From CAYFPX01 sp964519895 (GTDB taxonomy: Bacteria > Myxococcota_A > UBA796 > CAJQPC01): a DNA stretch of 64,000 bases. A program made the position numbers and the translations under genes. The stretch is from assembly GCA_964519895.1 (NCBI GenBank), contig CAZFLE010000002.1:1-64000 (forward strand), in the 5' to 3' direction. The notes beneath the pieces are model-generated. The model worked only from the letters and a program-made list of their open reading frames with translations. It had not been told where the DNA came from and did not search any database. Shown piece by piece: positions 43,301-50,555 of this stretch (its first letter is position 1; every line of letters starts with the position of its first letter).

Positions 43301-44411
43301 CGTCGACGTGACGGCCGACGACGGGGTCAACACCCCGGTCAGCGACACCTCGAGCACCATCACCGTCCAGAACTCGGCGCCCACCACACCAGCGGTCTCT
43401 CTGGACAGCACGTCCGACCTGGTGTGCAGCATCGATCTGCAGTCGTCGGACATCGACGGCGACACCATCACCTACACCTTCGAGTGGGACGCCGACGGCT
43501 CGATCTACCCGGACGACTTCGGGTCGGCGACCGGGCCCACCACGACCACCCGGACCGACGACACCATCCCGTCGGCGGATCTGAGCCTGGCCGGCACCTT
43601 CACCTGTCTGGTCACGGCCAACGACGGGACCGATGACAGCGGCACAGCCGAGGCGTCCGAGACCTTTGGGCTGGGCTCCACCACCCTGGCGCTCGGCGAC
43701 GACACCGACGGCGGCACGGACTCCGCCTACTCGGACGGCTTCGAGTCGGCCTTCCTGGTCACGGCGAGCAACGACGCCACCATCGACGGGCTCGGGGCCT
43801 GGTTCGGCTCCAGCGGGGGCTCGGTCATCCTGGGGCTCTACGACGACGGCGGGAGCGGGCCCGGTGATCTGCTGGCCTACACCGACTTCGAGACGCCTGC
43901 GGCGGGCCAGAACGAGTTCCCGGTCGTCACTCCCGTCGACATCACTGCGGGCAACTACTACCTGATGTGGATCACGTCGGGGAACACGACCCTGCGGGTC
44001 AACGCGTCGGTGTCGGTGGACGTCTACTTCTACGCGTCGGCGCTCAGCTCGCCACCGTCGGACCCCTTCGCGACCACCACGAACAGCGCGTCCAGCGACC
44101 CCAGCATCTACGCGGTCAGCGTGTCCGGGAGCTCGAACACGGCACCTTCGGTCACCAGCGTCAGCGTGACCCCGACGACGCCCAGCGAGGGCGACACCCT
44201 GACCTGCAGTTATTCCGGCTACTCGGACGCGGACGGGGACCCGGACCAGTCCGAGTACCAGTGGGACGACGGCACCTACGTCATCGGCCACGAGGCGACC
44301 CAGACCGGCGGCTTCGTGGACGGCGACGTGGTGACCTGCACCGTGCTTCCGTTCGATGGCATCGACTACGGCGACCCGGTCAGCGCCAGCGTCGACGTGA
44401 GTCTCCCCTGA
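34314..44411 (+). CDS. Giant lipoprotein with about 28 tandem Ig-like repeats
   Basis: The 3365-residue product (roughly 330-340 kDa) has a lipoprotein signal (FVALALVAC, Cys18). Residues about 20-510 hold diverged Ig/PKD-like domains (FVTWSSDLDG type). From about residue 515 there are about 28 repeats of 85-90 residues. The typical unit is GDTLTCSYSGYSDADGDADQ, then STYSWTVNGT, then GGDTVTCTVTPSDG, then DNTAPSITSVSISP. Two cysteines about 44 apart bracket a Trp, an Ig-like Cys-Trp-Cys pattern that predicts one disulfide per domain. Near the C-terminus a different beta domain (GLGAWFGSSGGSVILGLYDDG, about 3110-3270) is followed by one last repeat. It is probably a long surface fibre or adhesin; acidic loops suggest Ca2+ binding. 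Confidence 0.92.
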   Translation: MSKLRMTLPFVALALVACRNDLPEAFITSHVEGDVLTQGWVETFTGRVTDDRTDFEALEAQWFLAGSEVCTRQHPTAEDIVECEVLIDLDAGTLAEGQVELALEAADEDGSLGAVTLPLGVRVSDAPVVEIVAPEPDAIAYTDTPLALYGIVSDELDDPTELVVWWSSDVDGDLALDSFADDKGDVIGEVEGLSTGPHVLTLSAQDTTGAIGSASVSFGVFAANTEPSCAITAPPDGTAYDFGTAVLFTAEISDFEDGFEGIDVTWSSDLDGVLETQKSDEVGTAELDIDDLSLGSHTITLGVLDSGGLACEDSILYTVGSPPILVIDEPLADTVYNDGDTIRFQATVTSETTLVEDLAFTWSSDVNGLFSTEGASSAGIASFETSELSVGAHTVTVQAVDDDGFVGQDTVALVINGLPEAPTLEITPDPATTVDELLVTIVGEAVDPEGDAVTYTYSWAVDGVVSSASTSDRLPSSVTDRDETWEVTITPNDGLGDGEAGVASIVISNTPPVLASVDLSPTEPVEGDTLTCTPGTTTDVDGDTTLTYSYAWDVDGTTLSETGDTLADTSWSRGESVTCTVTPSDGTDDGVPVASNTVTADNTAPQVSTVSISPDPAQAADTLTCTYTGYADADGDADASTYAWTVDGTTVGTSSTLAGAFVGGETVACTVTPDDGTDTGTPVSDDLVVTNTAPSIGVVSITPDPAYAGDAMLCSYTGFSDDDGDADQSTFSWRLDGSPAGTSSVYEGTFIRDQVLTCTVTPNDGEDAGTAVVANLTVTNSAPSVASVSISPASPAAEDTLTCSYSGYSDADGDADQSTYAWSVNSVAVGTGDTLASGFTGTDLVECTVTPDDGTDAGTPVTASATIGNTAPAIATVAISPSSAVVGDTLTCSYAGYVDPDGDPDASTYLWTINGSSAGTTDTLSSGFVGGDDVVCTVTPYDGFSTGTALSDSLTVDNTAPSITSVAISPTSASTGDTLTCTYSGYSDADGDADQSTTLWTVGGIPAGTDSTLTGGFSGGDTVACFVTPDDGEDPGTAIGDSLTVDNSAPSITSVTIDPSSAGAEDTLTCSYTGYSDDDGDADQSTYEWTVDGSVEGTGSTLSGAFIGGQSVVCTVTPSDGNDDGTPLSDSLTIDNTAPSISSVTITPADGTTSDTLTCNYSGFSDPDGDSDESDILWHINGSTVSTATTLSSGYVGGDTVSCTVTPSDGSDDGTALSDSLTVVNSLPSVSSVSISPSAPTVSDTLTCSYSGFSDADGESDQSTYAWTISGTTVGTTDTLATGSFTGGDTITCTVTPNDGNEDGVAVSDSVSIDNTAPSITSVSISPSTAQAADTLTCSYSGYSDPDGDADQSTYSWTVGGTEVGAADTLSGAFVGTDVVTCTVTPSDGSAEGTALSDAITIDNTVPSITGVAISPSPAQVADTLTCAYTGYSDDDGDTDASTYAWTINGSTASETSDTLSSGYVGGDTVVCTVTPNDGTADGTALSDSLTLDNTEPSISSVTISPSAADVGDTLTCSYSGFSDPDSDSDASTYEWTVNGTTAGTTDTLSTGFAGGDTVTCTVTPDDGEDPGTALSDSLTIGNTAPEISSVAISPSTVVAGDTLTCTYSGYSDADGDADVSLYLWTINGSTAGTTDTLTGGFVGADIIACTVTPYDGTDQGTSVTDSLVVDNTAPELDTVTISPSTAQAGDTLTCSHSGYSDADGDADVSTYEWTINGTSVSTDTSLSSGFVGTDTVTCTVTPDDGTDTGTAVSDSLTVDNTAPEITSVSITPTSPAVTDDLVCSYTGYSDVDGDADQSTYDWTVNGTSVGSADTLAAGDFASGDTVSCTVTPSDGTDDGSAITATLTVGNSPPSITSVTIDPSAAQAGDTLTCTYSGYSDADGDPDQSTYRWTINGSTAGTSDTLFAGFVGSDTVACNVTPDDGSSTGTVVSDSIVIDNTAPSVSSVAITPASPVSGDTLTCAYTGYSDVDGDADQSTYAWTLNGTAVGTGDTLSTTLVGTDVVTCTVTPSDGSDSGTDVSDSVTVDNTAPSITSVSISPSSAAVGDTLTCSYSGYSDVDGDADQSTYSWTVGGTEVGTSDTLSSDFVGGDSITCTVTPYDGIDSGTTDSASLTIDNTAPVLADATLSPDPAYEADTLTCTEGTGTDADGDSITYSYAWTVDGTGTGTTSSTLANTFWDKGETVVCTVTPNDGSEDGAAVDANAVTIANTAPELTSVTVTPASPQASDTLTCTPTSSDDDSDTVTYSYSWTISGTQVSTSSTLSGAFVGGDTVTCTVTPNDGEDDGATDSDAVTVGNTAPTISSVSISPTTAYVDDTLTCTYSGFSDDDGDADQSTYSWTVSGTEVGTSETLSGAFAAGDTVTCTVTPYDGADTGTSDSASIAIDNTAPVLADATLSPDPAYEGDTLTCSEGTTTDADGDTVTYSYAWSVDGTGTGTTASTLSDAFWDRDQEVICTVTPNDGTEDGASVDSNAVTITNTAPAITGVTVTPASAGAEDTLTCTPAGPSDADGDSVSYTYSWSISGTEVGTTDSLSGAFVGGDTVTCTVTPTDGTDDGATDSDSVTIGNSAPSISSVSISPSSASVGDTLTCSYTGYSDPDGDADQSTYSWTVNGSVAGASDTLSGAFVGGDDVVCTVTPSDGTDDGTDVSDSLTIDNTLPVLADVTLSPDPAYEGDTLTCTEGSASDDDGDTVTFTYSWTVDGVDTGTTGSTLGDTFWAKGEAVVCRVTPSDGTGDGTPVDSNTVTITNTAPVLSNVVISPSSAATGDTLTCTPASDDADGDTVTYSYSWTVSGTEIGTSSTVSSDFVGGDTVTCTVTPNDGEEDGSTASDSITIDNTAPSISSVSISPTTPTDADDLTCSYSGFSDADGDADQSTYSWTISGTEVGTSATLTSSNFSAGDVVTCAVTPFDGSDTGTVVNQNVTITSSNSAPTIDSITFSPTTVYADDDLTVSVSTTDADGDTVTLSYSWTVNTSVVSTSSTLTGGTDFVAGDTIYVDVTADDGVNTPVSDTSSTITVQNSAPTTPAVSLDSTSDLVCSIDLQSSDIDGDTITYTFEWDADGSIYPDDFGSATGPTTTTRTDDTIPSADLSLAGTFTCLVTANDGTDDSGTAEASETFGLGSTTLALGDDTDGGTDSAYSDGFESAFLVTASNDATIDGLGAWFGSSGGSVILGLYDDGGSGPGDLLAYTDFETPAAGQNEFPVVTPVDITAGNYYLMWITSGNTTLRVNASVSVDVYFYASALSSPPSDPFATTTNSASSDPSIYAVSVSGSSNTAPSVTSVSVTPTTPSEGDTLTCSYSGYSDADGDPDQSEYQWDDGTYVIGHEATQTGGFVDGDVVTCTVLPFDGIDYGDPVSASVDVSLP
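35856..43385 (+). repeat. Tandem approx. 260-270-bp coding repeats
   Basis: About 28 head-to-tail units encode the Ig-like domains. Marked DNA-level similarity recurs around TGACCTGCA(C/G)C, GGCTACAGCGACG and GTGACCTGCACGGTCACGCC. Two sub-families alternate in the last third (a SYSGYSD class and a TEGTxTDADGDT class). This is consistent with amplification and homogenisation by recombination. Confidence 0.9.
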
Positions 44412-44413
44412 CT

Positions 44414-44433
44414 GGGCTCGCCGAGAAGAGCCC
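44414..44433. terminator. Possible hairpin between convergent genes
   Basis: GGGCTC and GAGCCC are separated by 8 nt immediately after the giant-lipoprotein stop and 3 nt before the 3' end of the transposase gene. There is no T-tract. It may serve as a bidirectional stop. Confidence 0.3.
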
Positions 44434-44435
44434 CT

Positions 44436-45353
44436 TCAGTCCCCCCGCTTCTCCGCCAACAACTCCTCCGCCCACCGCCGCACATGCCGGTTCTTCACCC
44501 GGCCCTTCTGAATGTCCGCGCACCACAGGCTGACCAGGTTCTTGCCCGCGCTCACGTGCCGGCCGGCCTCGGCCTGGGTCAGCCCGGCTGCGCGGACCAG
44601 CCACCACGCGAGCACCCGCCGGCCCGGGTTTCCGCCCGGTCCCTTGACCACGGCCTTGAGGTCCTTCTGCCGGTAGCCCGTGACCCGTGCCACCTGGCGC
44701 GTCGCCTCGGCCGGCGTGAGCATGGAGGGCGGCTCTCTTGGCGGGATCTCAGAGGTTCGGGCTCCGGGAATCCACAGCCGCTCCTCGTCGAAGCTGTCCG
44801 GGGGCCTGCGGCTGCCCGACCGGGCGTCGGTGATCGCGGTCCGGTACCCCTCGGTGCCCCCGTAGAGATCCAGCAGCTCGTGGGTCGTGAGCCAGTCCTG
44901 GGTCGTGCGCAGCTCCCCGTAGGCGCCGTGACTCGTCCACCGCGAGTCGTCTACGTGGCGCACCAGCCGGGCCTTGACCGGGTTCAGGTGCAGGTAGAGC
45001 AACAGGTACGCCCAGTACGCCTCGTCCTCGACGATGCGATTGTGGAAGCGGCCCTGGAACAACGGTCCGTCCCAGTCGTCCTCCATCCCGTTGAGGGCCT
45101 GTGTGAGCTCGGCCCCGAAGTGGCGCATGGCCTTGCTCAGGTTCCCTTGGGGGGTCTCGAGCATCAGGTGGTAGTGGTTCGGCATCAGCGCGTAGCCGTG
45201 CACGTTCACGCCGAACAACGGCTTCAGGTCTGCGAGGACCTTGATGAAGGCCGCGCAGTGGCTGTCCGTGGTGAACAGGCGCTCACGCCGGGCAGACCGG
45301 TTGTAGACGTGGTGTCGTGCACCGGGGTGATCGAGGCGAAGACGGCGTGCCAT
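44436..45353 (-). CDS. REP-associated (Y1/HUH) transposase
   Basis: This 305-residue transposase, in the TnpA-REP/RAYT group, acts as an HUH single-strand nuclease. It shows MARRLRLDHPGARHHVYNRS at the N-terminus, the HUH motif in ALMPNHYHLMLE, FQGRF, and the catalytic-Tyr helix in YLLLYLHLNPVKARLV. A C-terminal DnaA-like/HTH domain (RQVARVTGYRQKDLKAVVKG, GLTQAEAGRHV) is common in this group. I chose the ATG at 45353, matching the family; ATG at 45386 adds 11 residues. The 37-nt repeat lies 92 nt upstream. RAYTs are domesticated transposases linked to dispersed palindromes. All motifs are intact, so it is probably active or recently so. Confidence 0.92.
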   Translation of the reverse strand: MARRLRLDHPGARHHVYNRSARRERLFTTDSHCAAFIKVLADLKPLFGVNVHGYALMPNHYHLMLETPQGNLSKAMRHFGAELTQALNGMEDDWDGPLFQGRFHNRIVEDEAYWAYLLLYLHLNPVKARLVRHVDDSRWTSHGAYGELRTTQDWLTTHELLDLYGGTEGYRTAITDARSGSRRPPDSFDEERLWIPGARTSEIPPREPPSMLTPAEATRQVARVTGYRQKDLKAVVKGPGGNPGRRVLAWWLVRAAGLTQAEAGRHVSAGKNLVSLWCADIQKGRVKNRHVRRWAEELLAEKRGD

Positions 45354-45444
45354 GGTCGGATCCGAGCAGGGTTGGAGATCGGGCAACTATAGGGTCCTGC
45401 CCCCGACAGTCAAGGACCAGGATTAGGATTCCACCCGGTCCGGG

Positions 45445-45481
45445 CTAATGCTTAACAAAAGGTTCCTGACCCCGGTTTCCC
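45445..45481 (+). repeat. 37-nt transposase-linked repeat, copy B
   Basis: CTAATGCTTAAC, then AAAAGGTTCCTGACCCC, then GGTTTCCC. It differs from copy A (15448-15484, opposite strand) at one base. It lies in the intergenic region upstream of the Y1 transposase. This is probably part of the element's end or its recognition site. Confidence 0.88.
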
Positions 45482-45568
45482 GCCGGTTTTTCCGGTTGCC
45501 CTCGGGTTTCGGTCGGCTTCGGTCGGGTTCGTTGCTGGCTCGGGATCCGGCGGGTACGCTCCACGCCG

Positions 45569-46300
45569 ATGACGCGACCCTGGATGCTGTTCGCCACGCT
45601 GCTCGCGGGCTGCGCCCCGCAGTACCGCCCGGGCAATGTGCAGGCCCCGCTGTTCGACGAGCCGGGGCAGCTGCAATTCCAGGGCAGCGTGGGCACAGGG
45701 GGCTTCGAGTCCCACGTGGCTTATGCGCCGATCGAGCACGTGGGCGTGCACCTGGGCACCCAGGTGGGTTTCTTCGGGGGCACGGCCGGGGCGGGCACGG
45801 CCAGCACCGGGCCCTACCTGGAGGGCACGGTGGGCCTCGGCACCTGGCTCGCCGGCGGTCCACTGGGGCAGGGCAAGCGCTTCAAGCTGGAGCCTCGTCT
45901 CTCCTTCTGGGCCGAGGCGGCGGTGGGCCACGCGGATTCGACTCTGACGGTCCAGTGGAGCTCGGGCTCCACGAGCCAGGTCCGCTACGTGGGTAATTTC
46001 GTGCACGGCACCCTCCAGGGCGTCGCGGCACTGGAGGGCCCCTGGGCGGCCTTTGGCCTGGTCATGCGGGGCACTGGCTACAACGTCTGGCACACCGACG
46101 AGAGCGCCAGCTCGGTGCCCAGCACCCAGCTGGCCTTCCTGGAGCCGACGCTCTTCCTGCGGGCGGGCCCCGAGACCCTGCGCTTCGAGGCCCAGGTGGG
46201 CATCTGGTTCCCGATCTACGTCCAGGGCGAGACCGGCATCCCCTGGCCGCTCACCATGACCTTCGGCCTGATCTGGCAGCCGGCCCTGGGGGACCCGTAG
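45569..46300 (+). CDS. Lipoprotein with beta-barrel-like body, unknown function
   Basis: The 243-residue product has a lipoprotein signal (MLFATLLAGC, Cys15). The body is a series of alternating amphipathic strands rich in Gly and aromatic residues (SVGTGGFESHVAYAPIEHVG, LEPTLFLRAGPETLRFEAQ, MTFGLIWQP), as in small outer-membrane barrels. I do not recognise a family. It stands alone between the transposase repeat and the convergent FHA gene (no gap at the 3' end). Confidence 0.65.
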   Translation: MTRPWMLFATLLAGCAPQYRPGNVQAPLFDEPGQLQFQGSVGTGGFESHVAYAPIEHVGVHLGTQVGFFGGTAGAGTASTGPYLEGTVGLGTWLAGGPLGQGKRFKLEPRLSFWAEAAVGHADSTLTVQWSSGSTSQVRYVGNFVHGTLQGVAALEGPWAAFGLVMRGTGYNVWHTDESASSVPSTQLAFLEPTLFLRAGPETLRFEAQVGIWFPIYVQGETGIPWPLTMTFGLIWQPALGDP

Positions 46301-49225
46301 CTAGACCCGCCGCACCTCGTGCAGCTCGTTACCGCACAGCAGCTGATCGCCGGGCTCGAGCACGATGGGGTCCCCGGCCTCGGGCGCGGTCTGGAAGCCC
46401 CCGCCCCCCCGCGCGATGAAGAAGGGCTCATAGGAGCCGTCGGGCTTGCGGTAGGTGCCCAGGTAGTCGGTGATGCTGAGCTGGGACGCGGACCAGGTGA
46501 CGGTCAGGCGGACCCGCCCGAGCTGCAGCGTCCGGGGGACCTTGCGCGGCATGCCCTTGACGAACAAGGCAGCGGTCAGCGCGTCCTCGAGGTCGATGGC
46601 CAACAGACGGGCTCGCGGGTCCGGCAGCCCGGACTGGGATCGCACCGAGAGCCCCACCGCGAAGTCCTCTTCGCCGTCGACGTCCCGGCGCAGGACCTCG
46701 ATGCGCGCCCCGTCCAGGTCCTTGCTGTCGGCGACCTCCTCGTCGTCGACCAGCAAGCGACACTCGCTGGGGTTCAGCAGGACGGCCTGGCCCTTGCGAC
46801 CGCGCACCTTGAGGCTCAGGTAGTCCTGGCGCAGGAAGGTCTGGCCTGGCTCCGAGCGGGCTTCGGGGATGGCGATGGGGCTGCCCCGGTGGTTGGACAG
46901 GGTCACGGTCCCGGACACCATCCAGCCCAGCTGGACCAGGCGCCCGGGCCGGGCCAGTTCGACCTGCCACGTGCCCTCGTCGACGAAGACCACCGGGATC
47001 TGGTCGGAGCTCTGGACCGGCGGGAGCGCGTCCTGGAGCGCCTGGGGAACGACTGGCGCCTCGAGCCCGAGGATCGAGTCGAAGCGCTCGACCGTCAGGT
47101 TCACCGGCGGCGGCGCTGGCCCCCGCTCTCCCAAGCCGTGAGCCGCGGGCAGGTCCCCGGGCGAGGCAGGCCGGATCGACTGCTTGCGCGGATCCGGCTT
47201 CGCGGGCTCCGGCGGCGGCTTGGGGATCTCGATGTCGGTGACGGCGTCCGCCGAGGTGGGGTCTTCGTAGATCGCCAGCGGCGCGGGCTCGCCGGGCAGC
47301 GGCGTCGGATGCTTGGGCCGGTCCGGCTCGGAGGGCTCGGGCGCCGGCTCGATCTTGCGGAGGGCTTCCTTGATCGCCGCGCCGCGGGTGGACATGGTGT
47401 CCTCGTCGACCGCCCCTGCCAGATCCGTCGGGGTCAGCTGGAGCGGGCGGTTCGGCACCTCGTCCTGGGAGAACTGGACCTCGAAGAGGCAGTTGCCCAC
47501 CAGCACCTCGTCGCCCGGCCGGAGGTCCGCGTCACGGGGTCCGGTGGCGCCCTTGGTCGGGTGCAGGGTGGTGATGCGCTTGCCCCTGCGCACGAAGGTG
47601 TAGCAGTGCCGGGCGAGGGACTTGAGCTTGGGCCCACTGGTGAGGTCCAGCTCGGCGTGCTCGGACGCGACCATGATCGAGTCGGTGTAGAAGCGGTCCT
47701 TGGGGATGTCCCCGGACCGGCTGCGCACGCTGGCCCCGCTGGCGTTCGACAGCCACTGGATGTTGTCGTTGACCGGCTCGTCGGGCAGGTTGACGCGGCA
47801 CCGGCGGTCCCGCCCGATGCGGTAGCTGCCGCCGAACAACAGGTGGGTGCTGCTGGCGGGTCGCAGGATCTCACCCAGGTAGGGCCAGCCGTCGGCGCGG
47901 ACCCGAGACAGGTCCCGGTACACCAGCTCCTGGTCGCCGACCTTGAGGTGGGCGCTGCCGGTCATCGGCAGCGCCTGACCCAGCGGGGGCACCTCGCCGT
48001 CGACCATCACGCCGTCGTCTTCGATGACCAGGGAGACCTGGTTGCGCCGGACCTGGAAGGTGGCGGCGACCTGGGCCATCGACGTGCCCAGCTGGCCCGT
48101 GGGGCCCACGTAGACGTCGTAGCCCTCCATGAAGCGGTTGAAGTGCACCCGCTGGAGCAGTGCGCCCCGCTCCCGCAGGCTCAACAAGCGCTCGTTGTTG
48201 ACCACCTCGGGCACGATGGTGTGGTGGCCCGCCATCGACGCCAGATCGGGCGCCGAGCTGCCGGCCGCGCCAGGGTTGGTCGCGGCTCGCTGGGGGGTGG
48301 CCTGGGTCGGCCGGGGGGGCTCGTGCAGACCGCTGAGCGCCGGCTTGGCCTGGGTCGTGGCGTCTGCCACGTTGGTCTCGAGCACGGCCAGCACCATGTA
48401 GGCCACGACCTGGCCACCCCGAGCCGAGAGCGTGAGCACCGCCGGCCGACCGGGCTGTTCGTCGCAGGTGACCTCGTACTTGGCCTGCAGGTCCGGGTTG
48501 ATCACGTGGACGAAGCTTCCGTCCTGGTACTGCTGCAGCCGGTAGAGGGCCGGTTCCTTGAGCGCCGGGTGGCTGAAGTTGTCCAGCCAGTGGTTGCCCA
48601 GGGTGAACAACAGCTGATCCGAGTACAGGGTGCCGACGTCCTGGTAGCCCTGCCACACGCCGGGCACGTTCAGGTAGACCGAGATCACCGGACGGCTGCG
48701 GCTGAGCGGCGCCGTGTACAGGTTGGGCAGGAGCGCCGTCACGTACTCGCCGTCGATCAGCCCCAGGCTGGCGCCGCCCATCTCGGCGCCGCCGTCCACG
48801 ACGAACCGGAACCGCGCGGTCCGGTCCGAGAACGGCAGCCGCAGGCGCTCCTTGTTGCAGAAGGTCTTGAGCCGCTCGCCGAGCACCCGCGCGGCCTCGT
48901 CTTCCCAGGGTTCGTTCACCCGGTTGAAGGCCCGGGCCTGGTCCTCCTTGTTCAGCACGATCAACAGATCGGTGAACCCGGCCACGCCGTCTCCACGCTC
49001 GGCCAGCAGGTGCGCGCGCAGGCCACACCGGCGGCGATTCGGCGAGCGCGTGGTCCAGATCAGCTCGGGATTGGCGATGAAGTCGCCCTCGGTCCGGCTG
49101 AGACGCATCCGCTGGTGGTAGAAGCTCTCTGGCCCCCCGCTGCCGCTCAATTCGTCCACCGAACCGGACAGCCCCCGGGTCGCGGCCGGGGAGATGAGTC
49201 GGGAGAGCCAGTCGGTGATCTGCAT
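46301..49225 (-). CDS. Large FHA-domain protein
   Basis: This 974-residue cytoplasmic-looking protein starts at ATG 49225 (MQITDWLSRLISP); the open frame runs 45 codons further without support. Residues about 1-310 are an uncharacterised alpha/beta region. Residues about 400-560 hold FHA-like folds, the clearest being YRIGRDRRCRVNLPDEPVND, followed by NIQWLSNASGASVRS and ASEHAELDL. A Pro/Glu-rich linker (about 690-770) follows, and then a C-terminal region with further FHA-like segments (TVTLSNHRGSPIAIPEARSE, LLNPSECRLLVDD). FHA domains read phosphothreonine and are frequent in myxobacterial kinase networks and type VI systems; no partner kinase is adjacent. Start and family good; role unknown. 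Confidence 0.78.
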   Translation of the reverse strand: MQITDWLSRLISPAATRGLSGSVDELSGSGGPESFYHQRMRLSRTEGDFIANPELIWTTRSPNRRRCGLRAHLLAERGDGVAGFTDLLIVLNKEDQARAFNRVNEPWEDEAARVLGERLKTFCNKERLRLPFSDRTARFRFVVDGGAEMGGASLGLIDGEYVTALLPNLYTAPLSRSRPVISVYLNVPGVWQGYQDVGTLYSDQLLFTLGNHWLDNFSHPALKEPALYRLQQYQDGSFVHVINPDLQAKYEVTCDEQPGRPAVLTLSARGGQVVAYMVLAVLETNVADATTQAKPALSGLHEPPRPTQATPQRAATNPGAAGSSAPDLASMAGHHTIVPEVVNNERLLSLRERGALLQRVHFNRFMEGYDVYVGPTGQLGTSMAQVAATFQVRRNQVSLVIEDDGVMVDGEVPPLGQALPMTGSAHLKVGDQELVYRDLSRVRADGWPYLGEILRPASSTHLLFGGSYRIGRDRRCRVNLPDEPVNDNIQWLSNASGASVRSRSGDIPKDRFYTDSIMVASEHAELDLTSGPKLKSLARHCYTFVRRGKRITTLHPTKGATGPRDADLRPGDEVLVGNCLFEVQFSQDEVPNRPLQLTPTDLAGAVDEDTMSTRGAAIKEALRKIEPAPEPSEPDRPKHPTPLPGEPAPLAIYEDPTSADAVTDIEIPKPPPEPAKPDPRKQSIRPASPGDLPAAHGLGERGPAPPPVNLTVERFDSILGLEAPVVPQALQDALPPVQSSDQIPVVFVDEGTWQVELARPGRLVQLGWMVSGTVTLSNHRGSPIAIPEARSEPGQTFLRQDYLSLKVRGRKGQAVLLNPSECRLLVDDEEVADSKDLDGARIEVLRRDVDGEEDFAVGLSVRSQSGLPDPRARLLAIDLEDALTAALFVKGMPRKVPRTLQLGRVRLTVTWSASQLSITDYLGTYRKPDGSYEPFFIARGGGGFQTAPEAGDPIVLEPGDQLLCGNELHEVRRV

Positions 49226-49337
49226 GAGCTGCCTGGGACGCTGTGAACCCAGGAAGCCTATCCCAACCCGACTCCAGGGCGCAGGGCCGCCGCGAGGGGT
49301 CATCCGAGGATAGGGGGCTCGACCTTCTGGAGGTCCC

Positions 49338-50555
49338 ATGGCGACCGTGCGTCCCTTCACCGGCCTGCGGGCCTCAGTGGCCCTGGCCGACCAGGTCCTG
49401 GCCCCCCCCTACGACGTGGTCAGCGAGGCCGAGGCCCGAGCGATCGTCGCCGGCAACCCGAACTCCTTCCTCCGGGTCACCCGGTCCGAGGTCGACCTGC
49501 CCCAGGGCAGTGACAGTCACGGTCCGCAGGCCTACCAGCAGGCCGCCGCCACCCTCCGCCGCTTCGCCGACGAGGGCGTGCTGGTCCGGGACCCGGAGCC
49601 ATCGTTCTACGTCTACGCCCAGCAGATGGGGGACCATCGCCAGGCAGGCCTGATGGCCCTGTGCTCCTGCAGCGAGTACGACCGCGGCATCGTGCGCAAG
49701 CACGAGTTCACCCGGCCCGACAAGGAACAGGATCGGACGGACCACATCCTGACGCTCCAGGCCCAGACGGGGCTGGTGTTCCTGGCCCACCGTCAGACCG
49801 AGACCATCGCGGCGCTGCACACGGCAGCGGCTCGACTGGACCCACTGTTCAGCGTGACCACCGCCGACGGCGTCGTGCACAGCCTCACCCGCATCGATGC
49901 ACCCGACCAGGTCGCGGCCTGGGCCCAGGCCTTTGCTGCGCTGCCAGTGCTCTACATCGCCGACGGCCACCACCGCTCGGCGGCCGCGTCCCGCGCTTCG
50001 GCCGCCCACGACGGAGCGGGCTCCTGGGGTCGCTTCCTGTGCGGCATCTTCCCCGACGACCGGCTCCAGGTCCTGGCGTACAACCGGCTGGTCGCGGACC
50101 TGCAGGGCCGCTCGCCTGCACAGTTCCTCGACGCGCTGTCCCAGGACTTCGCCATCACCTCAGGCGTGGCAGCGGCCCCGGACCGTCGGGGCTGTCTGCA
50201 CATGTACCTGGACGGCGCCTGGCACCGGCTCTCTCCTCGCGACGGCGTCGTCGACGCGGGCGACCCGGTCGCCTCTCTCGACGTGGCGGTGCTCCAGGAC
50301 CGGGTGCTCGAGCCCTTGTTGGGCATCGCGGACCCCCGCCGGGACACCCGCGTCCGGTTCGTGGGCGGCATCCGCGGCACCGACGCTCTGGCCGCTGCGG
50401 TCGACTCGGGCACCGCGGCCGTGGCCTTCAGTCTGTTCCCGACGGGCCTGGACCAGCTCTTCGACGTGGCCGACGCCGGTCACGTCATGCCCCCCAAGAG
50501 CACCTGGTTCGAGCCCAAGCTGGCCGGCGGCGTGCTGGTGCACGCCCTGGATTGA
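49338..50555 (+). CDS. DUF1015 family protein
   Basis: This 405-residue member of DUF1015 has the opening VRPFTGLRASVALADQVLAPPYDVVSEAEA, then FYVYAQQM, then IVRKHEFTRPDKEQDRTDHI, then VLYIADGHHRSAAA, and NRLVADL. The GHHR segment and the DKEQDR charge cluster are constant in the family and may form a site. The gene often neighbours serC/serA in other bacteria; here these lie 3.3 kb downstream on the opposite strand. Function is unknown. An AT-rich GGATAGGG lies 25 nt before the RBS (TGGAGG). Confidence 0.9.
   Translation: MATVRPFTGLRASVALADQVLAPPYDVVSEAEARAIVAGNPNSFLRVTRSEVDLPQGSDSHGPQAYQQAAATLRRFADEGVLVRDPEPSFYVYAQQMGDHRQAGLMALCSCSEYDRGIVRKHEFTRPDKEQDRTDHILTLQAQTGLVFLAHRQTETIAALHTAAARLDPLFSVTTADGVVHSLTRIDAPDQVAAWAQAFAALPVLYIADGHHRSAAASRASAAHDGAGSWGRFLCGIFPDDRLQVLAYNRLVADLQGRSPAQFLDALSQDFAITSGVAAAPDRRGCLHMYLDGAWHRLSPRDGVVDAGDPVASLDVAVLQDRVLEPLLGIADPRRDTRVRFVGGIRGTDALAAAVDSGTAAVAFSLFPTGLDQLFDVADAGHVMPPKSTWFEPKLAGGVLVHALD

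Noticed and set aside
35856..43385. Regularly spaced repeats suggesting a CRISPR array
   Set aside because: The repeats are 260-270 bp coding units in one open frame with diverged sequence, not 25-40 bp direct repeats with unique spacers, and no cas genes are present.
34962..44291. Antisense open frame of 3109 codons opposite the giant lipoprotein
   Set aside because: It is a shadow: the sense protein uses Asp/Thr/Ser/Gly codons with G or C in the third position, so the complementary frame rarely makes a stop. The antisense product is a low-complexity Val/Gly/Arg string with repeat periodicity copied from the sense gene and no domain pattern.
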